In this document: piece after piece, positions 38,192 through 52,025 of the stretch
Layout of the letters: each line of letters starts with the position of its first letter
How positions within the stretch are numbered: the first letter of the stretch is position 1
Assembly (NCBI GenBank): GCA_026874595.1
Contig: CM049318.1
Coordinates: forward strand, 30,005,956-30,069,955
Length of the DNA: 64,000 nt
Source: Sipunculus nudus
Taxonomy: Eukaryota > Annelida > Sipuncula > Golfingiida > Sipunculidae
Direction: 5' to 3'
Notes under the pieces: generated by a model
What the model was told of the DNA's origin: nothing
Seen by the model: the letters and a program-made list of their open reading frames with translations, nothing else
Database searches by the model: none
Position numbers and translations under genes: made by a program

Positions 38192-41100
38192 TCAGAAAGA
38201 GTCATCCAGATAGAAGTTTATACAGAGATGCATGAATAAGTATCCACATAACAGACAATTGGAGAGAGCCAGAAATAATTTGGGGTATCTGCACCTGTAA
38301 ATATAGAACACACAAAACAAAAACAAGCAAAAACTTTTAGGGAGAAGGTGGTAGGAATAAGTTCACTTTAATTAATATGTAGATAGGAGAGACAAACACA
38401 GAAAGAAAGAGGCATTACGTCTCCGCATATTTGAAAGAAGGGGTTTGAAATAACAAAAATATGCAAGACGATAAGGATAAGAAGCAGAATGAGTTGGGGA
38501 GAACCAGAAGGAGTTCAAAGAAGAAATGAGTAATTTCTACGTATCTGCTACCAACATACAGAAATTTGGAAGTAGAGCATACTGAGTGCACGTATACATG
38601 AACTCCGGCAAGAGAATAAAACATTTGGGACATGAATATACGTCTATTTAGGTTGATATGAAAAATACTGGCGAAACGCGTAAATGTGGAAGGAAGAAAT
38701 AGTGTGCCTTCATTTTTATCAAAGACAACAGAGGTACTTTTATATCAGATTTTGTAAGATTGAATTATAAAGAAAGCGTTTTGCATGTAATAGCCATGTT
38801 GGAAATAGATATGTTGTTAAACAGATTGCATCACATTTGGAATAAAAAAAATTTACACAAATTAAATAACAGACGGTAATTTTGTAGTTTCAGTAGGGAA
38901 AGGCACAAGCAAGGAAAACTTTAGTATTTGCATTAAGCATATAATAGCTATGTTAGAAATCGAAATGTTGTAAAAATGACTGCATCACAATTGGAAAAAA
39001 TATAAGACGAGCTAAGAGGAAAAATAAAAGACAGTAATTTTGTAATTTCAGTATTAATGGCAAAAGCATGGGAAACACTAGTATTTAATGACCACTAAAA
39101 CGAATGTATGTATTGTATGTGCAATTTACAAGCACTGAAACATTGAATTTAATTGAAATAATATCCAGGAGATTATTTGTATAATTTGTATCCATTATAT
39201 TTGGTGTGTATAAAAATTGTCTACAATTGGTTCTGTATGAGTTTTGTGATAAAATATATTAACAAAAGTTCAACACTCACCATATAAATAAAACCAACAA
39301 GACCAGGGCGATGATCAGTACGAACAATACCCCAACACCCAACCAAATACCCAGTGCCGAGGTATCTGTCGGGTCGTTCCCTTAAATAAAAAACAATGTT
39401 GTTCCATGATTTTCACAATGGCAAACCCAATCTAAATTTATTTTTACTTCAAGATGAGAACTAAACAATAAGTAAGTGCTCTAAACAGAGAAATTCCAAG
39501 CTTGTGAATGGCCAATTTGATAGGTTAAATAAAAAACCCGCTGCCGAATCTGTCACCACAGGATTTGGAAGCAAGGAAAAGTATTTTTCCATGACAAATT
39601 AGAGTGGTATTGAGCAATGTGATATAGTTTGCACTGAAAAGTTTTCAAACGTAGGTATTATGCCCGGAGTCGGTCGTACTTTTTTTCTATAGGGGCGCGC
39701 CTTCTTTTAATTGCAAAACCTATCAAAACATCAATATCCCCTGAATACCAAATCCCACAAACTGCATCCGGTCCTCACATAAATAAAAAAGTTTTTACAC
39801 TATGGGAGAGGGCTTATTTTCAGAAATGCTCTTAAACTAACACCCCTTTGTCACTTCGCCCCTGGGTACATCAGTACTCCCCCCGTATTTGCCTTGCTAT
39901 TTTTGACCGTTTAATTAACACTTCTAATAATGGTTAACAGTCTTAGCTGGCAAAGTGTTAACTGCATGAAATCATCAAGAACATGACAGAACCACGCTTC
40001 AATATATTAAGGCAATCCTGGTTTCTAAACAAAACTACGTTTAACCTTTCAATTAGTATTGCGACTTACACCATACACTTATGTGTGACTTATGCACATT
40101 TGTTACGTTCGTATTAAGGGATTATTAATTCTTTAATTTAGACGTACTTAACTTTTGGCAAGCCACGCCTTCTCTTCCATCTACACATTGTCCACTTTCA
40201 CAAGTTCCGTTGACCTTACTGCATTCGACGTGTCCACCTTTGCAGTAACAGGTGCTCTCGCAGTTAAAACCGAATCTTCCCTCTTCACAAGCTATGAATG
40301 TCCACATACATGAAATATTGTCATATGTCACATGCCATCTATTTTATTTTAAATCTAATATTTCGATTATTGTTTAATTAGTTTTCGTTGTTTTGTAAAT
40401 TTTTTCATGAATGTGTTCCTTATAGGGTGGAAACGAGAATTACAGGGTAAAACAAGCCAAATTACATCCTTAATGCAAGACGAAACAATGCATATTGATA
40501 GTAACTGGTGTGCAACAGCTTACGTGTTTTACATGTCAATCCTTTGAAGCCTGGTTTACAAATGCAGGCTCCGTTTGTCTTGTTGCAGGGCATGGAACGT
40601 TCACAATCGGGTGAACACGCGTTCACGCATGCAGAACCCCAACTGCCGTCCTCACACTCTGGAATAATAAAGGACTGACAATTTAGATGTACATTTGGAA
40701 ACGGATGAATGAACTCCTGTGAATATCGTCTATGTATATATGGAAAGCTATTTAAAAAATAAAAAAATTACAATTAAATTAAGGTTGGGGACCTAATAAA
40801 AGGGGAGGTCTATATGACCGAAGTTTATTAAATACTTTATGATATATACGCTTTTAGTAAATGTACACTGTGCATTTAAACTACACGTACTTGTACCGGG
40901 CTATATAAACGGACCAGTAGTTAAAGGCCAAATGTCTGAGCTTCATGATTAACTTGAGGGTTCTGAAATAAAACATACTGTACCATGTTGGATTCAACAG
41001 TTATAAAAATTACGTCGACAAGCACAAGATTATACTAATGACGGGAGTATTAAAGACAGAGTTGGGTCGAAAAGTACTCGTACTCATAGTACGCGTACTC

Positions 41101-44100
41101 ATGAGTACTGTTTTGAGTACTCAGTACTCATACGCAAGTACTTTTTAAAAATCACAGAAGTACTCGTACTTGTACTTGAGTACAAAATTACGTTTATTAT
41201 AGACTATTATAGTAAGATATTGTATATAATATGTAACATATATAATATCATAAATAATACTACTTAAAGTAATCCATCTGCCACTATGACAAACTATTAC
41301 AGCATTTTAGTATTGATAACTACTACAATTACTATTACTTGGCTTCTATTTCTAATACTATTACTTTTATTAAATACAAAATATAAATAAATTGAACTTT
41401 TCTATCATTAATTTATTCATGCAATTCCTGTGTATATGTGTACACCATTATATATTACCAGCAAGTTAAGAACAACATAGTTTTCAATAAAACACTAAAT
41501 CAGCATAATCATACTGAATAATATTTTAAGAGAAAAAATCTAATTTTTGAAGGATCCCAAAATAAAGAATCTCAAAACAAAAAAGTTAAGGTTTGCCATA
41601 ATTCAACACAATTAAACATACTCAGAACCTGTTCATCATAACATAAACTCCGGGGCCTTGGCTAATCAAGCTTGAATATATATATATATATATATATATA
41701 ACTAAATGTGAGTGTTGGTTTAGCAGATTTTCAGTTGGAATTGTAGTCTTTGATGAGCTCTGTACACAGTCTGTGCCGCAGCTAAGACTCAAATGTTTAC
41801 TGTCAACTGACTGACCCATGAAAAGCTGTGACTATCATGCCATACACCCCGTAGCTACTACAACATAGGCTGCAGCATCACATTCTACTATTAGATGACA
41901 ATAACTTGCCCAATATTCTGTGTACGCTCACAAAGGACTTCTCCAGTGTTTAATGACCAAGCTCTCTTAATGAGTCAACAATGAGAACCAGAGGTTTACC
42001 TCATGCCAAAGCCTTCTGTCCAGTGCCCACTGGACTATGATAACACCCAGGGTTAACTAATAACACTACACTGGGCCCTTAATTGTGCCCTATCAACCTA
42101 ATCAAACAAACAGTCAGTTCATCAGATGTGTCAGCCCAGGATTGTAATAGCAATAGCAATTATTCTATTACTTGGGGTACTATTACCATTACTAGTTCAA
42201 ATTTCTTTTCTATCAATAGTAATATTACTCTTACTAAATTTGAAAACCTGTAATATTCTATTTAGTTTACGCATTACTATCACCTCATTCCTTGTTGTAA
42301 TATGCTGATGTAACTGTTGTTTATTTCGAATTTGCGTAATACAACATTAAGTAAATTGTATACTTGTCCTGGCTGTTTTGAGAACCTACTAGACCAGATG
42401 TTGCTTCAATCCAATGCATCTACTTTAAGAAGTTAATGTTTTGATACATTTCAACTGTATATGGCGTGTTATTTGCCCTAGAGTTTGCATTTTGACTCAG
42501 TATTTTGATTAAACATAACACAACATGATATATATTTTTATTTTGTACTGGGTTTTCATTAATTAAAATATTTTTAACTTAATGGTAATATATTTAAATT
42601 AACAACATTATTAAACAAGTTTGGTTACAAAAAGTACTCATTAAAGTACTCATGATTACATTTTGGGTACTCAGTACTCGTACTCGAGTACTTCTGAAAA
42701 AAAATGCAAAAGTACTCATACTTGTGATCGAATACTTTTAGAGTACTCAGTTCTCGTACACGAGTACTTTAAAAGTACTCGGACCCAACTCTGATCAAAG
42801 AAATCAACCAACCTTGGTCACATGTAATACCCTTATATCCCGGTCTACATTTGCAGGAACCATTGCGTTTATCGCAACTGTTATGATGACACCCGATGGA
42901 ACAGTTCAAGTGGCACTTGTTTCCATAGAAACCTTCGTTACACGTCGTGCAAAGCCCTGAATTCTTGTCACATACGTCAATACACCCGATCTCACATCTC
43001 CTCTCACACCGGTAGCCATACCAGCCGACGTGGCACCTTCTACATCTTCCGTCCTCATCCACACATATCCCGTCACAACCAGGTGGGCACAGCGTACTGC
43101 AGTTTTGTCCATAAAACCCCGCTTCGCATCCTATAAAATTTATGCTTCAAATGGACTTTAATTAAAATACTCAAGAAAGATTTTTTAATATACATATAAT
43201 AAAAGTCAGCTTATTCTAGCTTTAAATAGAATGTTGGCCACAATTTTGCAGCAGTCACTTTCACATTTACCTAATTAATTGCTTTCGTTATAACGTCGTC
43301 AGAGAGAGGTTTATCTACCAAAACTTGTTTCTCTTTTTATCCATGAGATAATTTAGTCCACTGTCATCTCAGATGTGTCAGTGTGTCAGTATTTCCGTCT
43401 GTTTGTCAGTTGTAGTCGAATTCGCCTCCCTGTTTGTTCTTTCCTCTGACATATGGCATTCTACAGACCATAATGTTTTAGCAATCCCTCAGAATCTTAT
43501 ACTGTTGACATATAGAACTCCTAAGGTTCCAGATGTCTGAAGTTTTTTATTGTAAATAAGTCACGGCTCGAGGGCAAGTTCATGAAAAACACAATTTTTT
43601 TCTTCATGTTTTCGTCAACATTTATTGTAGCTGCATGAACGTAGCTCATTTGCTCGCCATGACATGGCCTTTTTTATGTGCTGTTTCAATTTGCTGTTAC
43701 AAGGTTACACTTGGGGGGGGGGGGCAAGTTATGATATGTTGGGTCTCATTTTTCTAATTTTGTCACTTATAAAGTTAGGGAGGTATTTTCTTTTGTTTCA
43801 GGCAGCATTTTGTGTGACGAACACGACATTTTTAAAAAATTTGAATAAATCTTGTACCTTTTCTAGTCAAACGAGATTTCACTTGTTTCGCTATATAGGG
43901 CACAAATCTCAGGCAATCGCTCAAAAAACATACAGTTGACAGACAAATAAAACTCCTGAAGTCAATTTCCTGCCTGCTTGTTCTTTGGTCTTACATGACA
44001 TTTTGGATTCCTTATTGTTTTTGCAATGTTTCTGATAGGCTTACAGTAAAAAGAAGACCATGAAATATGTCCTGTCTGTACTCCTGTCTGTCGTCCGTGA

Positions 44101-47100
44101 CTTTTCAGTATCATCATTTATACCTTAAAGTGTTATTGTTACTGCTCTCCCAGAACATTGTCCATTCAAATAACTGTTATTAATTGATCCCCTGTCTTCC
44201 TATCTCTTGGTCTGTATGTTATATTTTAACTTCCGGCAAGCGCTCGGCCTCTTGTATGCGTGTTTGTTGCTAGCCGGAAACCTTCGATTTCGGCATGCAT
44301 CTTGGTCAGTTCCGTGCCTTTAAACTTATGCTGATAAAATAATCTTGTTCTGATTGGAAGCTATTTTTTATGGTCATGATGGGTTAATGGTCATGATCAG
44401 TCGACAAAACCCCTAAAAAGGCTTTTACCTTCATATCTTTGTAAAAAAATAAACATAAACTTTTTATAAACTTTACCGCTTTTTATTCGTCAATCTATTG
44501 CCTTTTAATTAAAGGAAAATATGTTTCATTCCAAGGTAATCATGGTGATGCAATTTTAAGATAAACTCATGAAATAGTTAAATATAAATATTTTTAAACT
44601 TTGCCATTTTTAAAGCTAGAGCAGTCTTTTTGCATCATGTAGAGTTTACTTAGTATTACATGATTTTATTTCAAGTCCTGAATAATGTAAACCAGGGGGC
44701 TCTGTATTAGACGTATTGCGAGGTTTCAGAAATGCTGACCTTGAGGCCCCATTTTTTTAAATCGTTTTAAAAACTAATTTCTCATATGTTATCCAGTATA
44801 ATCCAGAAACCAATTGTTTAATTTTGGAATAAAGTCACTAGGCATCGCACGGCTCAGCTACTTTAATATATAACCTTTGTCCTAAAGTTTCACAACTATT
44901 AACAATGTCACAACTTATAAAAGAGGATCTTAAGGTACGTTCGATGGGCCTATTCCTGGGTACACTTGACCTCATTCTGCCGTCACCATGGTGACCTATT
45001 CCAGAGTAAAGTTCTTGGCATCCTTAACCTTGTCATTTTTAAAGCTAGAGAGGTTTTATATTTTGCAGCAGGCAGCATTGAATATGACATAAAATATTTT
45101 ATTCAAATTTCGCAAAATAACTCGCACAAAATCTTGCCAAACGTTATTTCACTAGATATAACTTAATGACGCCCAAAAGGCCGCAGTTGTTCAGCAATCA
45201 TTTGCAAACTGATTTTTTTTAATGTTATCCAATAATATCTCTTTGCCGCGTTAAAAATTTCCCCACACAAAATTATCAATAAATACCCAGGGTTGCATAT
45301 CTCTCACTTGTTTTTACTGCTATGGTCGAGTGAGAGCTTGTTGTGATTCGGTCGACTGCGGTGGAACTAACGTTAACAACATGAAACCATGTGTTTCCAT
45401 GTGTTCACCTGTCTTTCTGAATGATAGTTTTTATTACAATTTCCTATGGTCAACTATATGTCTGTCTGCCTGACTGTTTGTTTGATTTCTGTGCTTTACT
45501 GGCCACAATATTGCAACATTCGACTTGAACCATACAGGGTTTATTGGAAACTAAAAGTCTAGGAGGTCTTTCGTTTTTATGAAAATCTCATGAAAGTCAA
45601 GGTCAAGGTCACGGAAGCATGGCAATCATTTTTGCAGAATAACTTTTTCAATGGTCGTAGCCACTCCAAACCTAGCTCATTTCATTTGCCATAGCGTGGC
45701 CTTTTTTTCCGTTGAGTAGTTGCCTCAAATCTGCTGTTACCAATGTGACGCATTTTTGTGTTAAATCTTGATAATTTGAAAATATTAATGCTACATTTTC
45801 TATCTTTGTCACATTTTAAGCTTCAGAGATCTGGATTTCGTCACTGGGTAACATATGGCCAGATTGACAGGATCAAACTGCACTTTATGTGAAATCTTGC
45901 GTGAAAAATTTCGTCCAATTAGAAAAACAGATATACACGGAAATGCTTATAAATTTTAAAGCCAGACACGTCTAGTTATCGACAAAATTTTGTAACATTT
46001 GACAAACATCAAACGACATAACTGCGAATCACGCCAAATCTTCAGAATAATGAGATTACACAGATATGCTTATAACCCGACGGCATTTACAACTAAACAG
46101 CTCTTGTTTTTTTGCAACTCGTAGTATTTTGCCAGCCTAGCATGACCGAACTACGAATCACGCCAAATCTTCGCCATATCTGTTCAAAGAGAAAAAAAGT
46201 GATTTCACTTAAATGCTTTTACCTCGGCATCATTTAAAACTGACAGCTCTTGTTTTTAGCAACTCGTTCTATTTTGCCAGCTGAGCATGTCAGAACTGCG
46301 AATCACGCTAAATCTAGAAAAAAACGTGATTTTCTAGAAATGATTATAACTCGGCGACATTTTAAGCTAGACAGGTCTTGTTTTTGGGATTTCAAAACAT
46401 TTGGGCAGTTTGATATGACAAACCAAATTGTGCACCATATATCGTCAAATATGTAAAAATAAGATTTCACTGAAATGCTTATACTCGGCGACTTTCGAAG
46501 CTAGACAGGTCTAACATTTGGAACATTTGGACAGTTTGACATGACAAAACTTAAAATTATGCCAAATTCCTCACCATATCTCGCCAAACGAAGAAAAGAG
46601 AGATTTCACAGAAATGCATATAACACGGCGACATTTAAAACCGAACAGGTCTAGTTTTCGGTATTCGGTAACAAGCTAGCCATGACATATCTGCAAACCT
46701 CTCCATTCTTGTCAAACGAGTATTAATGAGATTCAGGGAAATGTTTAAATTGATCACTAGATAGGTCTGTAAGTGATCAATGTCAGCATACCTACATAAA
46801 AGTATGATTTGTTTCTTCTCCCCAACAATATTGCTCATTTACATGAATGTTTCCATCTTTCTCCGCCTGCCTCTCTGTGTCTCCGTCTTTCTGTATTATT
46901 TTAATTTCCGGCGAGCGCTAGACCTCTAGTCGTTCAGTTTGTTTGTGTGTTTTACCCAACTCTACTGGCCAATTTTTTTGTAGCAGTCGATCTAAAACTT
47001 ACAGGGTTGATTGAAAACTAAAAGTCCTGGAAGCCTGTCGTTGCTTGTTAATAAAGGTCAAAGGTCAAGGTCATCGAAAAAGTCGAAATTTTATTTTGCA

Positions 47101-50100
47101 CATAACTTCGTCAGTAATAGCCCTATCTTCACTAACTTAGGCTCAATTTCTTTCTCTGGACCTTTTCCAATACCTGTTCCATTCCTTTGGTCTGAGTTTT
47201 GTGTCATCTTGTCTGTTTATCAATGGTCCTAAATTTCGCCTGTTCACTGGTTATAGCATCTTACAATTATCAATACACAGGCAGCAGTTTGCAGGAATCC
47301 TTTTAAAACTGGTACATTTTATATCTTGTACTGATACCTCGAAACTGATTTTACATGTTTGGAAAATTGCAACTAGAGGGTGGTGCACTCGAAACACCAT
47401 AACATATAATATTTTGACCATTTAAAAAAAACAAACTTTAAAACTTACCTTCATAAAATATAGCTGATTCTGTTCTTCTTCATCTTCTCCATTAGCTTAT
47501 TTAGTCATCTATTTTCTCAGAGGTGTCACTATGTCAGTATGTCTCTCTGTTTGTCAGTAGTCCTTAATTTCGGCTGCTTGTTTGCTCTACGTCTTACAAT
47601 TAGCATTCTACAGGCCAACGTTTTACAGGAAATACTTTGTTACTTTTACATATCTAATATCGGGAAAGTTTCTTGAAGCTGTATGTGTATTTTAATAGTT
47701 CGAAGTGTAAGATCAAGGTCATCAATTCGCGTCAAAATTTAATATCGATCTTTGTCAATACTGGTCCTATCTTTACAAACTATCTTGAAAGTGATTTTGC
47801 ATTTTTGGAAAGTAGCCGCTAGGGAGCACTGAAATCGAAACACTTCAACATATCAATTTCTTGGCCATATCTCATACACTATAAGCTCATTTTGTTCCTC
47901 TTTACCTTTTCATAAGCTTATCTGGTCATCTGTTATCTCTTTTGTACTTAATCAGTATGTTTGTCTGTTTGTCAGTTGTTCTCAAATTTGACTTCTTGCT
48001 TATTCTTTTGTCTTAAATTTAGCATTCTACAGGTTTTGCAAGAATTACTTTTTATGAAGGTCAAGGTCATCAAAATACGTAAAAGTCCTACTTCGATCAT
48101 AACTTACTTCGATCTGGTCCCACCCTAAAAAAATATGGCCCTTGTAGTCCTTTTTTTCATTGCTCATGCATTTGATTGCTCCCACATCAATTCCAGTAAA
48201 CGTTCGACTTTGCCATCTAGTTTAATGTAGGCTAGCCTTTGAAGAATATATATTATATAACAAGATATAACATGTTGCACATAAATAAGACATATAAAAT
48301 AATAAAAATATACTTACTTTCACCACAGGTGTGCCCTTTGAATCCCGGCTTACAGATGCATGATCCGTCTACTATATTACAGTTACTCTGGTCTATGCAG
48401 TTTTGTGAGCATGTCTCTTCACATCCTTTCCCCCAGTATCCAGGATAACATTCTAGTAAAACAATGAATAAACTCCTTCTTCTAAATTGTTTTCTGTTCA
48501 GTTTACGTGGGTACGTTACGTTTTGAGGGGTGGGGTGGTGAACAGAAATTCTTAAACATGAATTGACAATAAAAATATTAACCCCGTTGACATTACGGGC
48601 TTTCTATCTGAATTCTTGCATTAGTAAGGTAAGGACGGGAAGAAGTCTCGTTATAAGAATATTGCTGTTGCTGTATTATTATTAAATCTTATATATGAAA
48701 TCCCTTATATATACAATTGACTGACCCATGTCACATTTCAAGCCACGGTAACCTGGACGACAAGAGCATTCTCCATGTTGTTTTTCGCAGCTGTTGTCCT
48801 GACAGCCAACGGAGCAGTTGAAATGGCACCTGTCTCCATAGAATCCAACACTGCAATTTCTACAGGACCCAGTATCCTTATCACACGAGCCCATACAACC
48901 AGTCCCACATCTTATGTGACACAGGTAACCATACCAGCCGGGACGACATTTTACACATCTACCGTCTTCAGGTACACACGGTCTGTTACACCCAGGCTCA
49001 CACATTTTACTGCAGTTCTCTCCGTAAAAGCCAGCACTGCACCCTGTCACAAGGCAACAAGTTAATTTCATATATTTTTTCTCCATTAGCCAATTACAGT
49101 AAACATTTAATTCATTCAGGTTAGTGTGTCTAGGTCACGCTAAACAAAACATGCTTAATTAGCGAATTAATAGTCAACTTACGTATGTTACACAAAGGTG
49201 GTTGCCATCCTGGTGAACAGATACAATGCCCTGTTTTTTTGTCGCATGTTAATGCCAGACAACCTTTTCCACAATACCCTGTACAGTTCTGATGATATCG
49301 ATTTTCGAGACATTCACAGGTGCCGTCTATATTGTTACAGTCCCCACTCCTACATCCGTTGCTGCACATTTTAGTGCAGTTTTGTCCAAACTTCCCCCTG
49401 CTACAGCCTGAAATATATTATGGGAACGTGACGCAAACATGCATGCGTAAGTGTGATTGGTAATACCATTAAAGTTGATGGGGTCTACATGCGTGGTTAA
49501 CGTGGTACTTGTTCCTGTATTTAAAATCCATTAAGGTACAGTTTATGCCATTCTCCTACACAAGGTGTACGACCCAGCGAAAAGGACTTAAACGTTATGT
49601 AAGACTGATAAATGACAATTTGGAACTAACGATAGTGACATAATTGGCAAATCATTATGTCGCATCAATCCCTATACTCTCTGTACATTATTTCCATGAA
49701 ATGTTGCTTAATAATCATTATCACACGTGTTTATTTTCACAACTGTTATATCAAATAACTGACCTGCAGACTGCAGATTCTAGATAATTAAATTTTAGAT
49801 CCGAAAGAAAAATATCTTTCAAATATTTAAACAAACATAGCCGGATATGGACAAGAAAGAACAATGGTCTATAAATGAATCTGTAAAGAGTCTCACCAAA
49901 CTGACACGTGGGTGGTTCGTATCCCGGCTTACAAATACAGTTCCCAGATGGTTTAACACAAGAATCGGGAGGAGTACAATGATCGGAGCAGCGCCTTTCA
50001 CACCTGCGACCAAACCAGCCATTTTTACATGGACAAGAGCCGCTAATTTTGTCGCAATTTTCTTCACAACCATGGGCACAACGAAAAGCACAATGACGTC

Positions 50101-51964
50101 CCCAGTTACCATCGTTGCAGTCTGCAAATTATAATGTATTTTGATTAGATTTATATGAAGGTTGCTGACAATTTGTTGACGACATGTACCTTTTTGTCAA
50201 GCACTGAGCCGTCATATATCGATAAACCGAACGTAAATGGTCTATCATGTATTTTCATGAACGTTGTTTTCAAAATAAAAAAGAAAATGGGACAACATAT
50301 ATTAACCATCTGTGATCTGGGCAGCATTGCTCTCAACTTGAACTACATTAAGTAATAACAAAAAAATGATATCTTACCATGTTCACACCTGTCTCCCCAC
50401 TTCCCTTCTTGGCAGGCTAAAATATCGATTATCAACCTCATATAAAAAGTCAATCATTCAAAGTCAATTGCATCAATTTTAAAATACAAAATGTTAAATA
50501 TTAATTTATAATGATTACACTGACGGAAATCACAAATACCAATAATTTGAAGGAAGCCTCTGTAACAGATTAAATATGTGGTAGAATTTATTTTTTTAAA
50601 TGTCCTAATCTTCAATATGTGAACAGTAACATCTAAAGAGACGCATGAATACCCGTTTGCTCAGTCGTACTGACTTTTCCTATTGATCAAAATTGGTAAA
50701 CTCGCAAATGACTCAAGATATGAAATACATGAATTTTATGAATATTTTTTTTCCAGTCATAGGGATAGATTTAGTAGACTATAAAGTACAGCTACAAAGT
50801 TGGTCAGTTAACACCTAGTCAGCGAAAAGCAATAATTACTTTACTGGAGAAACCGGGAAAAGATAAACGTTATATTAAATCATGGCGACCCATCAGCCTC
50901 ATTAATGTTGATTATAAAATACTTAGTAAAGCACTTGTTGAGATGTTGAAAAATATTACCTAAAGTTATATCAACAGAACAAAGTGCTTTTATCATAGGG
51001 GGATTTACTGGTGAACCAATCAAGCTTATCAATGATGTCATGTATTATTGTTAACAGAAAGATGTATATGGCATCATGTTTGCTGCAGATTTTGCTGCTA
51101 CTTTTGACTCAATTTATCACACATTTATGTATTATGTATTAAGGAAAATTGGATTTGGTGATTGTTTTATATCATGGATAAATACTATGTATACTAATTT
51201 AGAGAGTGCAATTATTTATAATGGAGAGAACGGTCCTAATTTTTCAATAGAAAGGGGTACTCGTTTGCCGATGATTCAACTTTTTCCATCAAGATATTAA
51301 TTCTTTTAAGGAGTTAGTGAAGGTTTTAAAGTGTTTTTCTCATTTTACTTTTCTTGAGGTAAACTATGAAAAATTAGAGGCGGCATGGCTTGGCAGGTAT
51401 AAATATCATGGGAACAATTCAGTAAAATGTAAATGGGTTAATTTACATTTTCATTCGAATTTTAGATATATAGTTTTCTAATGACTCTGACATGGTTATG
51501 GAAAAAAAATCACCAGACTAAAAGAAAAATAAACCAATTTCTCAATTTGTGGCAACATTGGTCATTGACAGTTTATGGTAAAATTGAAGTGGTTCGGACT
51601 CTTATTATATCAAACATTATAACAAACATGTGTGAACCATCAATTAATGTATAAGAAATGCATAGATGACATAGCCAGTATTAGAAGTAATACATGGGAT
51701 GGATACTTGAATGTGTCTATTCAGAAAAAGAACAACGTTTCTCAGCTATATATCATATTTCACTGGATCGTTACACCAGGGAATTCCAGTATAAAATTTT
51801 AAATAATTAATTACAAGTCAATGCCCAGCTATTTAAATGCTAAATAAAAGGAAGTGACAGATGTGATTATTGTTTAAATATAAGGAAACATTATTCCACC
51901 TATTTTTTCAATGTATGACTACAAAGAATTTATATTTTGAAATATGTGATTGGCTGAAACAAGT

Positions 51965-52025
<61 letters not shown>

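Larger units (their letters stand above)
36897..38300. repeat. Imperfect tandem repeat, about 0.66 kb unit
   Basis: A block with CAGAGnGGCAT, AGTATTCACAT-like sequence, GAGAGAGGCAGAAAT and GGGGCATCTGC starts near 36897, 37563 and 38215. Units 1 and 2 can be followed through AAATAAGAACATACAG, TATCCACTG and the end of the unit; the third is partial. Confidence 0.75.
36659..39280 (-). other. Gene R intron between the membrane and cytoplasmic exons
   Basis: About 2.6 kb made largely of tandem duplications: the 0.66 kb units of 36.9-38.3 kb, a ~54 bp doublet at 37751-37858, a (GA)n tract at 38150-38188 and a ~155 bp doublet at 38785-39090. Confidence 0.65.
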
